64,000 nucleotides of DNA from Shinella kummerowiae. Its GTDB lineage: Bacteria > Pseudomonadota > Alphaproteobacteria > Rhizobiales > Rhizobiaceae. The notes beneath the pieces are model-generated. The model had not been told where the DNA came from and did no database searches. It saw only the letters and a list, made by a program, of their open reading frames with translations. Numbering within the stretch: the first letter of the stretch is position 1; each line of letters begins with the position of its first letter. The stretch spans positions 356,472 through 420,471 of the forward strand of contig NZ_WUMK01000007.1 in NCBI RefSeq assembly GCF_009827055.1, given 5' to 3'. This document shows positions 1 through 8,498 of the stretch, piece after piece. The position numbers and the translations under genes are program-made.

Positions 1-642
1 GTCAGCGCCCGCGCCATGAGCCAGATCGAACTGCTGAACCAGCAGATTGCCGCGTTGCGCAGCCAGATTGCGGCGGTGGAAGAGGCGCTTCAGGCCTCGG
101 AGGCAAAGGATAGTTCGTCGCAAGCGAAGATTGCCGATCTCGGCCGCCGCCTCAACGTCGCGCTGGCGCAGCGTGTGCAGGAACTCAACCGCTATCGCTC
201 CGACTTCTTCGGTCGCCTGCGGGAAATCCTCTCCGATCGCGAAAACATCCGCATCGTCGGCGACCGGTTCGTCTTCCAGTCGGAAGTGCTGTTCCCGTCC
301 GGCGGCAACGAGTTGAACCCGGAAGGGCAGGTGGAGATGCGCAAGCTCGCCACCGCGTTGCTCGATCTCGCCAAGGAAATTCCCTCCGAGATCAACTGGG
401 TGCTGCGCGTCGATGGCCATACCGACAATGTGCCGCTCTCCGGCACCGGCCGCTACCGCGACAACTGGGAGCTTTCTTCGGCGCGTGCGACCTCGGTGGT
501 CAAATTCCTGATCGCCAATGGCGTGCCCGCCAACCGGCTCGTCGCGGCGGGTTTCGGCGAGTTCCAGCCGATTGCCGAAGGCAGCGACGATGCCGCCCGC
601 GCCACCAATCGCCGCATCGAGCTGAAGCTCACCGAACGATAG
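1..642 (+). CDS. OmpA/MotB-type peptidoglycan-binding protein, 5' truncated
   Basis: The frame is open from base 1, so the true start lies left of the window and 213 residues are visible. The first 70 or so residues are glutamine- and alanine-rich with heptad-like spacing, as in a coiled coil. An OmpA C-terminal domain follows, with the motifs DGHTDNVPLSG, NWELSSARA and NRRIE, the family signature for non-covalent binding to peptidoglycan. In related rhizobial proteins an N-terminal membrane anchor precedes the coiled coil; that part is not visible here. It probably tethers the inner membrane to the wall. The exact role is unknown. Confidence 0.85.
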   Translation, partial: VSARAMSQIELLNQQIAALRSQIAAVEEALQASEAKDSSSQAKIADLGRRLNVALAQRVQELNRYRSDFFGRLREILSDRENIRIVGDRFVFQSEVLFPSGGNELNPEGQVEMRKLATALLDLAKEIPSEINWVLRVDGHTDNVPLSGTGRYRDNWELSSARATSVVKFLIANGVPANRLVAAGFGEFQPIAEGSDDAARATNRRIELKLTER

Positions 643-686
643 TCGCTTCGCGCCGATTGGTGCGACGCCATTGCCGGAAGGTTGAT

Positions 687-708
687 CTTACGCGCACGTA
701 TGCGTAAG
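687..708. promoter_or_regulatory. Palindromic operator candidate before the FAD dehydrogenase
   Basis: The arms CTTACGC and GCGTAAG are perfect inverted repeats 8 bases apart with ACGT at the centre. Size and composition resemble operators of TetR-type repressors. It lies 30 bases before the start at 738. No TetR gene is visible in the window, so the binding protein is unknown. Confidence 0.45.
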
Positions 709-737
709 TTTTTCCGACAGGACGACGGGAGGCGTTT

Positions 738-2381
738 ATGGATTGCGACCTGCTGGTGATCGGGGCGGGGCTGGCTGGCCTCGTGGCGGCGACGGAGGCG
801 GCGGCGCGCGGCCTCAAGGTGATCGTTCTCGATCAGGAGGGCGAGCAGAGCCTTGGCGGGCAGGCCTTCTGGTCGCTCGGTGGCCTTTTTTTCGTCGACA
901 GCCCGGAGCAGCGGCGCCTGCGCATCCGCGACAGCCTAGCACTGGCCCGGCAGGACTGGTTGGGCTCCGCGGGCTTCGACCGGCCGGAGGACCACTGGCC
1001 GCGCCACTGGGCGGAGGCCTATCTCGATTTTGCCAGCGGGGAAAAACGCGCCTGGCTGCACGCCATGGGCATGCGCTGGTTCCCGGTCGTCGGCTGGGCC
1101 GAGCGTGGCGGCGGACTTGCGACCGGCCATGGCAATTCCGTGCCGCGCTTCCACGTCACCTGGGGCACCGGCCCCGGCGTGCTGGCGCCCTTCCTGCGAC
1201 GTGCGCAGGATTTTCGCGCCTCTAATGCGCTGGTCTTTCGTTTCCGCCACCGGGTGGATGGCCTGATCGTCGAAAACGGCGCCGTCGTCGGCGCGCATGG
1301 CGCGGTTCTCGCGCCGGACGCTGCGGAGCGCGGCCGGTCAACCTCTCGCGCGGTGGTGGGCGATTTCAGTTTCCGGGCGGGGGCAGTGCTCGTCTCCTCC
1401 GGCGGCATCGGCGGCAATCACGAGCTGGTGCGGCAGAGCTGGCCGCGTGATCGCCTGGGCGAACCGCCCGCCTTCATGGTCAGCGGCGTGCCGGCCCATG
1501 TCGATGGTCGCATGCTGGCGATCACGCAGGCTGCCGGCGGCTCCGTCATCAATGGCGACCGCATGTGGCACTATACGGAGGGCCTGAGGAACTGGGATCC
1601 GATTTGGCCGGGGCATGGCATCCGCATCCTGCCTGGCCCGTCCTCGCTCTGGCTGGACGCACGCGGGCGGCGGTTTCCGGCACCGGCCATGCCGGGCTTC
1701 GACACGCTGGCCACGCTCAAAGCCATCCGCGCGACGGGCTATGACCACAGCTGGTTCATCCTGACGAAGGCGATCATCAAGAAGGAGTTCGCCCTGTCGG
1801 GCTCCGAGCAGAACCCGGACCTGACCGGCAAGGATATCCCGCTGCTCCTGAAGCGGCTCGGCAAGAACCCGCCCGGCCCCGTGCAGGCCTTCATGGACAA
1901 GGGCGCGGATTTTGTGGTGCGCAACGATCTCGGCGACCTCGTCTCCGCGATGAACACGTTGACGGGAGAGGCGCTGCTGGATGTCGAGCAGGTGCGGGCC
2001 GCGGTGGAAGCCCGCGACCGCGAGATCGACAACCCCTTCTCGAAGGATGCGCAGGTAACGGCCGTTCGCGGCGCGCGCGCCTATCTTGGCGACAAACTGA
2101 TGCGCACCGCACGACCGCATCGTCTGCTTGATCCGAAGGCCGGGCCATTGATTGCCGTGCGCCTCAACATCCTGACGCGCAAAAGCTTGGGTGGCCTCCA
2201 GACGGATCTTTCCGGCCGAGTGCTGGAATTGTCCGGCAAGCCGGTGCCGGGTCTCTATGCAGCCGGTGAGGTCGCCGGTTTCGGCGGCGGCGGCGTGCAT
2301 GGCTACAATGCGCTGGAAGGCACCTTCCTCGGTGGATGCCTGTTTTCGGGGCGTAGAGCGGGCAGGGCAGTCGGCGCCTGA
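738..2381 (+). CDS. FAD-binding dehydrogenase (fumarate reductase/ketosteroid dehydrogenase-like flavoprotein)
   Basis: This 547-residue protein starts with a dinucleotide-binding fold (IGAGLAGLVAA, residues 8-18). It ends with the C-terminal FAD contact typical of the fumarate reductase flavoprotein superfamily (LYAAGEVAGFGGGG, then a HGYNALEG stretch). The start is supported by GGGAGG 6 bases upstream. Members oxidise or reduce C-C bonds next to a carbonyl; the substrate here cannot be read from sequence. It has no membrane segment and appears monocistronic. A palindrome just upstream suggests repressor control. Confidence 0.85.
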   Translation: MDCDLLVIGAGLAGLVAATEAAARGLKVIVLDQEGEQSLGGQAFWSLGGLFFVDSPEQRRLRIRDSLALARQDWLGSAGFDRPEDHWPRHWAEAYLDFASGEKRAWLHAMGMRWFPVVGWAERGGGLATGHGNSVPRFHVTWGTGPGVLAPFLRRAQDFRASNALVFRFRHRVDGLIVENGAVVGAHGAVLAPDAAERGRSTSRAVVGDFSFRAGAVLVSSGGIGGNHELVRQSWPRDRLGEPPAFMVSGVPAHVDGRMLAITQAAGGSVINGDRMWHYTEGLRNWDPIWPGHGIRILPGPSSLWLDARGRRFPAPAMPGFDTLATLKAIRATGYDHSWFILTKAIIKKEFALSGSEQNPDLTGKDIPLLLKRLGKNPPGPVQAFMDKGADFVVRNDLGDLVSAMNTLTGEALLDVEQVRAAVEARDREIDNPFSKDAQVTAVRGARAYLGDKLMRTARPHRLLDPKAGPLIAVRLNILTRKSLGGLQTDLSGRVLELSGKPVPGLYAAGEVAGFGGGGVHGYNALEGTFLGGCLFSGRRAGRAVGA

Positions 2382-2405
2382 GAGCGCCGACCGCTTCGAT
2401 CACGA

Positions 2406-3398
2406 TCAGTCCATCTGGATCTTGGCGCCTTCGACGACCGGCTTCCATTTGGCAAGCTCGGCTGTCACGTGCTTGCCAAGGTCTTCGGGCGTCGAGCCGA
2501 CGATCGTCGCGCTGAACTCCTTCATGCGCTCCACAACGGCCGGATCCTTCATGGCAGTGTTGGCCGCTTCGTTGAGCTTTGCCACCACGTCGGTCGGCGT
2601 GCCGGCAGGCGCAAACAGCGCATTCCACGTATAGGTCTCATAGCCGGGAATGCCGGATTCGGCGATCGTCGGCACATCCGGGAAGGAGGCGGCGCGCTCC
2701 TTCGTCGTCACGGCGAGTGCGCGCAGCGTGCCGGCCTTGATGTGACTGGAGGAGGAGGGAAGGTTGTCGAACATGATCGGGATCTGGTTGCCGATCACGT
2801 CGTTCAGCGCCGGGCCGGAGCCCTTGTAGGGCACATGCTGCATGCTGACGCCGGCCATGCTCTTGAAGAGTTCGCCAGAGAGATGCAGCGGCGTACCGTT
2901 GCCGGAGGAAGCATAGCTGTAGCCTTCCGGATCGGCCTTCAGCAGCGCCAGCAGCTCTTCGACGTTTTTCGCTGGCAGTTCAGGGTTCACCACGAGCACG
3001 TTCGGCACGATCACCAGCAGAGAAACCGGCGCGAAATCCTTTTCCGCATCATAGGGGTTGGTTTTCAGGATCAGCGGGTTCAGCGCGTGGGTGGCGACCG
3101 TGCCCATCAGGATCGTATAGCCATCCGGCTCGGCGCGCGCCACCCGGTCGGCACCGAGACTTCCGCCGGCGCCGCCGACATTTTCGACGATGACCTGCTG
3201 GCCGAGGCCGTCGCCCATCTTCTGCGCGATGATGCGCGCAACAACGTCGGTCGATCCTCCAGCCGCGAACGGCACGACGAGCGTGATGGTCCGGTCAGGG
3301 AATTGCTGGGCACTGGCCGGCAGGCCGAGCGCCAGCGACGCAAGTACGGTGGTGCCAAGCGCCATAAGGGTACGGCGGGTGAGCGTCGAAAATGCCAC
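2406..3398 (-). CDS. TctC/Bug-family tripartite tricarboxylate transporter substrate-binding protein
   Basis: A signal peptide is visible: an arginine pair, a hydrophobic core, then an LPASA-type cleavage site. The mature part has Bug-family features, with TLVVPFAAGGSTDVVAR near the N-terminus and a later GYNTYTW-like stretch seen here as GYETYTWNA. I chose the GTG at 3398 (330 residues) because GGGAGG lies just upstream; the longer frame to 3449 adds 17 residues before the signal peptide. The family binds tricarboxylates or other carboxylates in the periplasm for TctAB permeases. No tctA or tctB is adjacent, so this is an orphan receptor. Confidence 0.85.
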   Translation of the reverse strand: MAFSTLTRRTLMALGTTVLASLALGLPASAQQFPDRTITLVVPFAAGGSTDVVARIIAQKMGDGLGQQVIVENVGGAGGSLGADRVARAEPDGYTILMGTVATHALNPLILKTNPYDAEKDFAPVSLLVIVPNVLVVNPELPAKNVEELLALLKADPEGYSYASSGNGTPLHLSGELFKSMAGVSMQHVPYKGSGPALNDVIGNQIPIMFDNLPSSSSHIKAGTLRALAVTTKERAASFPDVPTIAESGIPGYETYTWNALFAPAGTPTDVVAKLNEAANTAMKDPAVVERMKEFSATIVGSTPEDLGKHVTAELAKWKPVVEGAKIQMD

Positions 3399-3478
3399 GT
3401 GGTTTTCCTCCCAAGGTGACGTGAAGTCCGCTCCCTCAGGATAGGGCACTTGCCCCGCGAAACAAGGGCAAGCGACGA

Positions 3479-5302
3479 TCAGCCGGCGGCGCGGGCTTCT
3501 CCAAGGAAAGCCTGGCCGCCATGGTCGAATTGCAGCCGGGCCAGGCGGGCGTAAAGCCCGTTCTGCTGGACGAGCGACTGATGCGTGCCTTCCTCGACGA
3601 CGCGGCCCGCCTCCATGACGAGGATGCGGTCGGCCTTGAGCACGGTGGCGAGGCGGTGGGCGATGACGATCGTCGTGCGCTTGCCCATCTGGCCGTCCAG
3701 CGCCTTCTGCACCAGCGTCTCGCTTTCGGCATCGAGCGCGGAGGTCGCCTCGTCGAGCAGCAGGAGGGCCGCGTCCTTCAGGATGGCGCGGGCGATGGCG
3801 ATACGCTGGCGCTGGCCACCGGACAGTGTGACACCGCGCTCGCCGACCATCGTGTCATAGCCTTTGTCGAGCCGGGCGATGAATTCTTCCGCCTGGGCGG
3901 CGCGCGCCGCAGCACGGATCGCCTCGTCGCTGACATCCGCCATGCCGAAGGCAATGTTGTCGCGGATGGTTGCGGCAAAGATGGTGACGTCCTGCGGCAC
4001 CAGCGCGATGCGGCGGCGCAGCTCTTCCGGGTCAGCGGTGCGCAGGTCGACGCCATCGAGAGTGATCGTGCCGGAATCGGGATCGTAGAAGCGCAGCACG
4101 AGGGAAAGGATCGTGCTTTTGCCGGCGCCGGAGGGGCCGACGATCGCCACGGTCTCGCCCTGCTTGACGGTAAAGCTCAGGCCGTTGACGCTGCGATAGC
4201 CGGGGCGGGCGGGATACGAGAAATGCACGTCCTGGAAGGCAAGCTCGCCGCGGGCAGGCAGCGGCAGTGTCACGGGACGGGCGGGCGCAGCGATGGCTGG
4301 CACCTCGGCGAGCAGCTCTGTCAGGCGCTCGGCGGCACCGGCGGCCTGCGAGAGTTCGCCCCAGACTTCGGACAATGCGCCGAGGCTGCCGGCGGCAAAG
4401 ACGGCGTAGAGCAGGAACTGGCCGAGCGTGCCGGCGGAAAGCGTGCCCGACAGAACGTCGCGCGCACCGAACCACAGCACGGCGACGACCGAGCCGAAGA
4501 TCATGGCGATGGCGAAACCCGTGAGCAGCGAGCGGGCGCGGATGGCGGAGCGGGCCGCACCATAGGCGCTCTCGACTTCACCGAAGAACCGGGCGCGGGC
4601 GGCGTCTTCCGCGTTGAACGCCTGGAGCGTGCGGGTCGCGCCGATCGCCTCGCCGGCATAGGCGGAGGCTGCCGCCAGCGTATCCTGCGCCTCGCGCGAG
4701 CGGCGGCGCACCGAGCGGCCGAAGGCGACGAGCGGGAAGACGATGACGGGAATGGCGGCGATGACGAGGCTCGACAGCTTCGGGCTGGTATAGACCATCA
4801 TGGCGATGGCGCCGAGACAGAGGATGAGGTTGCGCAGCGCGACCGAGGCGGTGGCGCCCACCGCGGACTTGATCTGCGTCGTATCGGCGGTCAGCCGCGA
4901 GACGATCTCACCCGACTGGTTGACGTCGAAGAAGGCCGGCGAGAGTTTCGTCACATGGGCGAAGACGTCGCGGCGCAGATCGGCGACGATGCGTTCGCCG
5001 AGCGTGATGACGAAATAGTAGCGCATGCCACTCGCCAGCGCGAGCAGACCGGCCAGCACGAAAAGCATCGTGAAATAGGTGTTGATGAAGCCGGCACCGG
5101 CGCCGGAGAAGCCATGATCGATCATGCGCCGTACGGCGAGCGGCAGGACGAGCGTCGTGACGGCGGCCATCACGAGCGCAACCAGCGCACCGGCGACGAG
5201 GCCACGGTAGCGGCCGATGTAAGGAATGAGCCTGCCCAGCGGACGGACGGTGCGGCGCTCGGTTTTCGCCGGCGCGACTGCTTCTCTGTCTGTGGACACC
5301 AT
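3479..5302 (-). CDS. ABC exporter half-transporter (permease fused to ATPase)
   Basis: The N-terminal half is an ABC exporter membrane domain with about six helices. The C-terminal half is an ATPase with Walker [10 protein letters not shown] (near residue 388), signature LSGGQRQR (near 492) and Walker [13 protein letters not shown] (near 512). The 607-residue length fits an MsbA/multidrug-type half-transporter that works as a homodimer in the inner membrane. I prefer the ATG at 5302: the longer frame to 5383 runs through the promoter proposed for rpmE, and GGGA sits 8 bases before 5302. The substrate is unknown, with lipid or drug export the family norm. Confidence 0.88.
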   Translation of the reverse strand: MVSTDREAVAPAKTERRTVRPLGRLIPYIGRYRGLVAGALVALVMAAVTTLVLPLAVRRMIDHGFSGAGAGFINTYFTMLFVLAGLLALASGMRYYFVITLGERIVADLRRDVFAHVTKLSPAFFDVNQSGEIVSRLTADTTQIKSAVGATASVALRNLILCLGAIAMMVYTSPKLSSLVIAAIPVIVFPLVAFGRSVRRRSREAQDTLAAASAYAGEAIGATRTLQAFNAEDAARARFFGEVESAYGAARSAIRARSLLTGFAIAMIFGSVVAVLWFGARDVLSGTLSAGTLGQFLLYAVFAAGSLGALSEVWGELSQAAGAAERLTELLAEVPAIAAPARPVTLPLPARGELAFQDVHFSYPARPGYRSVNGLSFTVKQGETVAIVGPSGAGKSTILSLVLRFYDPDSGTITLDGVDLRTADPEELRRRIALVPQDVTIFAATIRDNIAFGMADVSDEAIRAAARAAQAEEFIARLDKGYDTMVGERGVTLSGGQRQRIAIARAILKDAALLLLDEATSALDAESETLVQKALDGQMGKRTTIVIAHRLATVLKADRILVMEAGRVVEEGTHQSLVQQNGLYARLARLQFDHGGQAFLGEARAAG

Positions 5303-5346
5303 ACCCCCATTCCCAGTGCCTGGCGGCACGAATTGTCTTTCGGCTC

Positions 5347-5375
5347 TTGTTATCCAGACGGCCTTCATGTATAGG
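5347..5375 (+). promoter_or_regulatory. Candidate sigma-70 promoter for rpmE
   Basis: TTGTTA and TATAGG are separated by 17 bases, which fits a housekeeping promoter. Transcription would begin near 5382 and give a leader of about 110 bases. That leader holds a hairpin with 7-bp arms GAAGCCG and CGGCTTC at 5392-5421. Confidence 0.5.
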
Positions 5376-5492
5376 CTCGCCATCGAATTGGGAAGCCGTA
5401 GGTCCGACCGACTGCGGCTTCATTTACGTCTTTGGCCTCGCTGCCGCAATGCGTTGCGACAAATGGCCCCCGGAACAAGCAGGAAGAGTGTC

Positions 5493-5714
5493 ATGAAGGC
5501 TGATATCCATCCCGACTACCACGTCATCAAGGTCGTCATGACCGACGGTACCGAATACGAAACCCGCTCGACCTGGGGTTCGGCCGGCGCCACGATGAAC
5601 CTGGAAATCGACCCCAAGTCCCACCCGGCCTGGACCGGCGGCAACCAGCAGATGCTGGACCGCGGCGGCCGCGTTTCCAAGTTCAAGAAGCGCTTCGAAG
5701 GCCTCGGCCTCTAA
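5493..5714 (+). CDS. rpmE: 50S ribosomal protein L31
   Basis: The 73-residue protein begins [10 protein letters not shown] and contains the L31 motifs [14 protein letters not shown] and [11 protein letters not shown]. It belongs to the large ribosomal subunit. The cysteines that bind zinc in Escherichia coli RpmE are absent, so this is a zinc-free (C-minus) form. The start is fixed by GGAAGAG a few bases upstream. A strong terminator follows at once, so it is a single-gene unit. Confidence 0.95.
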   Translation: MKADIHPDYHVIKVVMTDGTEYETRSTWGSAGATMNLEIDPKSHPAWTGGNQQMLDRGGRVSKFKKRFEGLGL

Positions 5715-5739
5715 TCTGCTTCCACTGGATGATTTCAAG

Positions 5740-5765
5740 AACCCGGCTTCGGCCGGGTTTTTTAT
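5740..5765 (+). terminator. Rho-independent terminator of rpmE
   Basis: The arms AACCCGGC and GCCGGGTT enclose a TTCG loop and are followed by a T run. Confidence 0.85.
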
Positions 5766-5786
5766 TGCCTTGACTGGCGGGTTCAC

Positions 5787-5905
5787 TGCCCCTCATCCCC
5801 CTGCCGGGACCTTCTCCCGCAAGCGGGGAGAAGGAGGAAAATGGCGAGCCCATCGCTCCTCGCCCCGCTTGCGGGGAGAGGATGCCGGCAGGCAGGTGAG
5901 GGGCA
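5787..5905. repeat. Long intergenic palindrome, RIME-like
   Basis: The outer arms TGCCCCTCA and TGAGGGGCA and the inner arms CCCGCAAGCGGGGAG and CCCCGCTTGCGGGGAG make a near-complete 119-base palindrome between convergent transcription units. Elements of this look (CCTCATCC, then CTTCTCCCG) are scattered in rhizobial genomes. I assign the RIME type from memory, not by search. Confidence 0.7.
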
Positions 5906-5926
5906 AACCTGATCAGTCGAGGCAAC

Positions 5927-5949
5927 AAAAAACCCGGCAAAAGCCGGGT
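5927..5949 (-). terminator. Terminator of rcdA
   Basis: On the minus strand ACCCGGC, a TTTT loop and GCCGGGT are followed by six T residues. Confidence 0.8.
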
Positions 5950-5977
5950 CATCGTTTCGTGCGCTTCTACAAACCGC

Positions 5978-6496
5978 TCAGTTGTTGCCGAAGGCGGTCT
6001 GCAGCAGGTTGAGCTGGGCCTGGACGCTGTTCTGGTTGCCCGGTTCGAAGGTCTGGACTTCCTGGGGGCGGTAGATTTCGCGGTCGAGCAGGGCGATGCG
6101 GTTCTGCAGGCGCAGCGAACGTTCGATCAGGTCGCGAAAGGCTTCCGGCAGGTCGTTCCAGCCGGGCGCGGTCTTGTCGACGTTGAAGCTGTCGAGGCGG
6201 ACCTTGTTCTTTTCCGACAGCACCTGGTCGCGGCTCATCTCGCCATTGTTGACGGCGCGCTGGAGCAGCAGCCAGGAGGCCATCTGCATCAGGCGGGTGG
6301 TGAGGCGCATTGATTCTGCTGCGTAAAGCACCGATGCCATGCGGGGCAGGACCTTCGAGGCCTGGCGGCCGACGCCATCGAGATAGCTCGCGGTCTCTTC
6401 GACTAGACCCATGCCTTCGGCGTACAGGGATTTGAATTGCGCTGACGACGCAACATGGCCAGCGAAGCTGACGGTATTCAATCCTCTTTCGGACAT
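5978..6496 (-). CDS. rcdA: RcdA-type regulator of CtrA degradation (DUF1465)
   Basis: The 172-residue protein matches the DUF1465/RcdA pattern: AQFKSLYAEGMGLVEETA, then ESMRLTTRLMQMASWLLLQ and EIYRPQEV near the C-terminus. In Caulobacter RcdA is an adaptor that, with CpdR, helps ClpXP degrade CtrA; it is all-helical and cytosolic. I chose the ATG at 6496 because GGGA precedes it at normal spacing; the frame could extend to 6523. A perfect CtrA box lies 121 bases upstream, which implies that CtrA controls its own degradation factor. The family call is secure and the pathway is inferred by homology. Confidence 0.88.
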   Translation of the reverse strand: MSERGLNTVSFAGHVASSAQFKSLYAEGMGLVEETASYLDGVGRQASKVLPRMASVLYAAESMRLTTRLMQMASWLLLQRAVNNGEMSRDQVLSEKNKVRLDSFNVDKTAPGWNDLPEAFRDLIERSLRLQNRIALLDREIYRPQEVQTFEPGNQNSVQAQLNLLQTAFGNN

Positions 6497-6616
6497 GGTG
6501 TCATCCCTGTTGAAACGCATCACAATGCAGGTAACGGAAGGTTGGGGCTTCGTGTTCCGAGCCGCCTTTTAATGTCTCAAGGATGATCCCATAACCTAAT
6601 TCGCGCAAGGGCATTC

Positions 6617-6631
6617 TTAATAAAGGGTTAA
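6617..6631. promoter_or_regulatory. CtrA box upstream of rcdA
   Basis: A perfect TTAA-N7-TTAA site (spacer TAAAGGG) lies 121-135 bases before the rcdA start. On the minus strand a TTAGGT/TTATGG-like -10 region follows about 17 bases downstream, so CtrA could act as an activator here. Confidence 0.65.
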
Positions 6632-6679
6632 TCTCCACAATTCTTTCGGCACAGGTGCCCGCGGGATTGACCTGCAGAC

Positions 6680-6783
6680 AAAAAAAGAGCCGCGGGAAGC
6701 GGCTCTCAAGGTAAAACAGGGAGAAAATCAGACCGATTCCCCGAGGGGCGAAAATGTCTGAATCCGGAAGGACCGGATGGGGC
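6680..6783 (-). ncRNA. Candidate CtrA-controlled small RNA
   Basis: No credible protein frame fits this stretch. Read on the minus strand after a perfect CtrA box (6803-6817) and a TTATTA-like -10, the roughly 100-base transcript would hold three folds. These are a hairpin ATCCGG/CCGGAT; a TCAGAC/GTCTGA stem around a CCCC-TC-GGGG core; and a terminator GAGCCGC/GCGGCTC followed by seven T. A pyrimidine-rich single strand with TCTCCCT lies between folds 2 and 3 and could pair with ribosome binding sites. The terminator could instead only end the DUF1192 operon. Both ends are estimates. Confidence 0.5.
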
Positions 6784-6802
6784 AAGTAATAACGTATAAG
6801 GC

Positions 6803-6817
6803 TTAATGGCCGGTTAA
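6803..6817. promoter_or_regulatory. Second CtrA box between DUF1192 and rcdA
   Basis: A perfect TTAA-N7-TTAA site (spacer TGGCCGG) lies 64 bases past the end of the DUF1192 gene and upstream of a terminator. It therefore cannot easily serve rcdA and points to a transcript of its own. Confidence 0.6.
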
Positions 6818-6880
6818 CTCTATTGTCGGTTTGCCGGTTGCTGTGCTTTTTCGGCAAGGCCGCGTCGACTTTACATGCCT

Positions 6881-7072
6881 TTAGCGGAAGAGATTTTCTG
6901 CCGCCGACCGGCTTGCGCCCTTCCTTGCCTTCTCTGCCTCCAGGCGGTCGATTTCCGTGCGAAGCAGGTCGATTCGCGCCGCCAGTTCATCGGCCGAGAG
7001 CAACGACAGGTCGCTGCCGATCTCGTGTGCGGCCTTTTTCAACGGGCGTCCGTCTTCGTCGAAGAGGTTCAT
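6881..7072 (-). CDS. DUF1192 family small protein
   Basis: This 63-residue protein begins MNLFDEDGRP and carries the family core HEIGSDLSLLS, followed by a basic helical stretch with heptad-like leucines (DLLRTEIDRLEAEK). DUF1192 proteins are widespread in alphaproteobacteria and have no assigned function that I know. Its ATG overlaps the stop of the upstream MFS gene by four bases (ATGA), so the two are translationally coupled. Confidence 0.85.
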   Translation of the reverse strand: MNLFDEDGRPLKKAAHEIGSDLSLLSADELAARIDLLRTEIDRLEAEKARKGASRSAAENLFR

Positions 7073-8346
7073 GCGGTTTTCTCCTCCGATTGTTCGTCGG
7101 CGGCCTGCGGCTGGGCGAGCGCGCGCGGCGAGAGTTGAAGGCTTTCCGGCGTCATCATCGTGCCGGGGTTGATGGTCGTGTAGGCGTCGCGCATCTCGGC
7201 CGGCAGGGCGGCGCGGCGGCGGCTGCGGAAGATGGCGTAGGCGGTGATCAGGATATGCGCCGAGCAGGTCACCATGAAGAGCGCATAGGGGCCGACCGCC
7301 GACATGATCGGGCCGCCGAGCGTCGGGCCGATGATCGTGCCGACGCCGTAAAGCAGCAGCAGGCCGCCGGAGACCTTTACGAAATCCTCGGGGCTGGCGA
7401 AGTCATTGGCGTGCGACACGGCGATCGGATAGAGCGCGTTGGCCATCGCGCCATAGAGCGCCGTCAAGACCAGCAGCACGGTGACGGAGGCGGGCTGGAA
7501 AACGAAGAGCGAGAGGCCGGCGCCGGCGGCAATGGCCGAGAGGGCGGCGAGCACGATGCGCCGGTCGATCCGGTCGGACATCCGCCCGGCCGGCAATTGC
7601 ATGACCGCACCGGCGAAGATCGCCACGCTCATCATGATGGCGATCGTGCTGGAGGACAGGCCGGCATTGGCGCCGAAGACGGCACCCAGCGTACCGAAGG
7701 CGCCGTTGGCGATACCGATCAGCACGATGCCGACGCAGGCGACGGGGGAGGTGCGGAAGAGGGCCGGAATATCGAGCCGCACCTGTTTCAGCGGCTGCGG
7801 CGAGGCGGCGGTCGAGAGCGTCGTCGGCAGCATGGCGAAGCAGTAGAGAATGCCGGCGAACATGAAGAGCATCGGCGTCGTCACGTCGCCGAGCGCCACC
7901 GTCATCTGGCCGCCGACGGTGCCGACCAGCGTGATGGCGATGTAGAGCGAGAAGATCAGGCCGCGGCTCTCATTGGTGGCGCGCTCGTTCAGCCAGCTTT
8001 CGATGATCATCGAGGTGCCGGCAATTGAAAAGCCGGTGACGGCGCGCAGCACGATCCACCAGAACGGATCGACCAGCATGCCGGTCAACAGCGCGATGAT
8101 GGCGATCAGCGAGGCGAAGCCGGAGAAGGCGCGCACATGGCCAATGCGCTTGACGATGGTGGGTGCCATCAGGCAGCCGAGCACGAAGCCCGACGCCCAC
8201 GACGTGCCGAGCAGGCCGAGCATCGTCGTCTCATAGCCTTCGAAAGCGCCACGCATGGGCAGCAGCAGGCCGTGCAGGCCGTTCCCCAGGAAGAGGAACA
8301 GGGTGCCCATGAGAAGCGCGAAGACGGAAATGAGATTGTTACGCAT
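7069..8346 (-). CDS. MFS transporter
   Basis: The 425-residue product has twelve predicted membrane helices. Motifs of the major facilitator superfamily include GRMSDRIDRR in the central loop and RAVTGFSIAG in helix 4. A hydrophilic C-terminal tail of about 50 residues (glutamine- and glutamate-rich) is cytosolic. I start it at the ATG at 8346, just before the first hydrophobic segment; the frame to 8520 adds 58 residues unlike a transporter N-terminus. The substrate is unknown. It forms an overlapping pair with the DUF1192 gene. Confidence 0.85.
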   Translation of the reverse strand: MRNNLISVFALLMGTLFLFLGNGLHGLLLPMRGAFEGYETTMLGLLGTSWASGFVLGCLMAPTIVKRIGHVRAFSGFASLIAIIALLTGMLVDPFWWIVLRAVTGFSIAGTSMIIESWLNERATNESRGLIFSLYIAITLVGTVGGQMTVALGDVTTPMLFMFAGILYCFAMLPTTLSTAASPQPLKQVRLDIPALFRTSPVACVGIVLIGIANGAFGTLGAVFGANAGLSSSTIAIMMSVAIFAGAVMQLPAGRMSDRIDRRIVLAALSAIAAGAGLSLFVFQPASVTVLLVLTALYGAMANALYPIAVSHANDFASPEDFVKVSGGLLLLYGVGTIIGPTLGGPIMSAVGPYALFMVTCSAHILITAYAIFRSRRRAALPAEMRDAYTTINPGTMMTPESLQLSPRALAQPQAADEQSEEKTA

Positions 8347-8498
8347 AGGATTTCCGTGAGTTTCGCCAATGGGAAAGGAATAGCGCACCTGTTGCCGATT
8401 GCCAGATGCAAAGGCGACGCGCACACGATTTTCAGACGACGTGGTGGTCGCTTGGAAAAATGTCCCGGGTATGACAGGAAGGGTGAAGAAAGGCCGAC

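Noticed and set aside
3521..5374. A 617-codon plus-strand open frame opposite the ABC exporter
   Set aside because: The ABC exporter motifs on the minus strand are complete; this frame is low-complexity.
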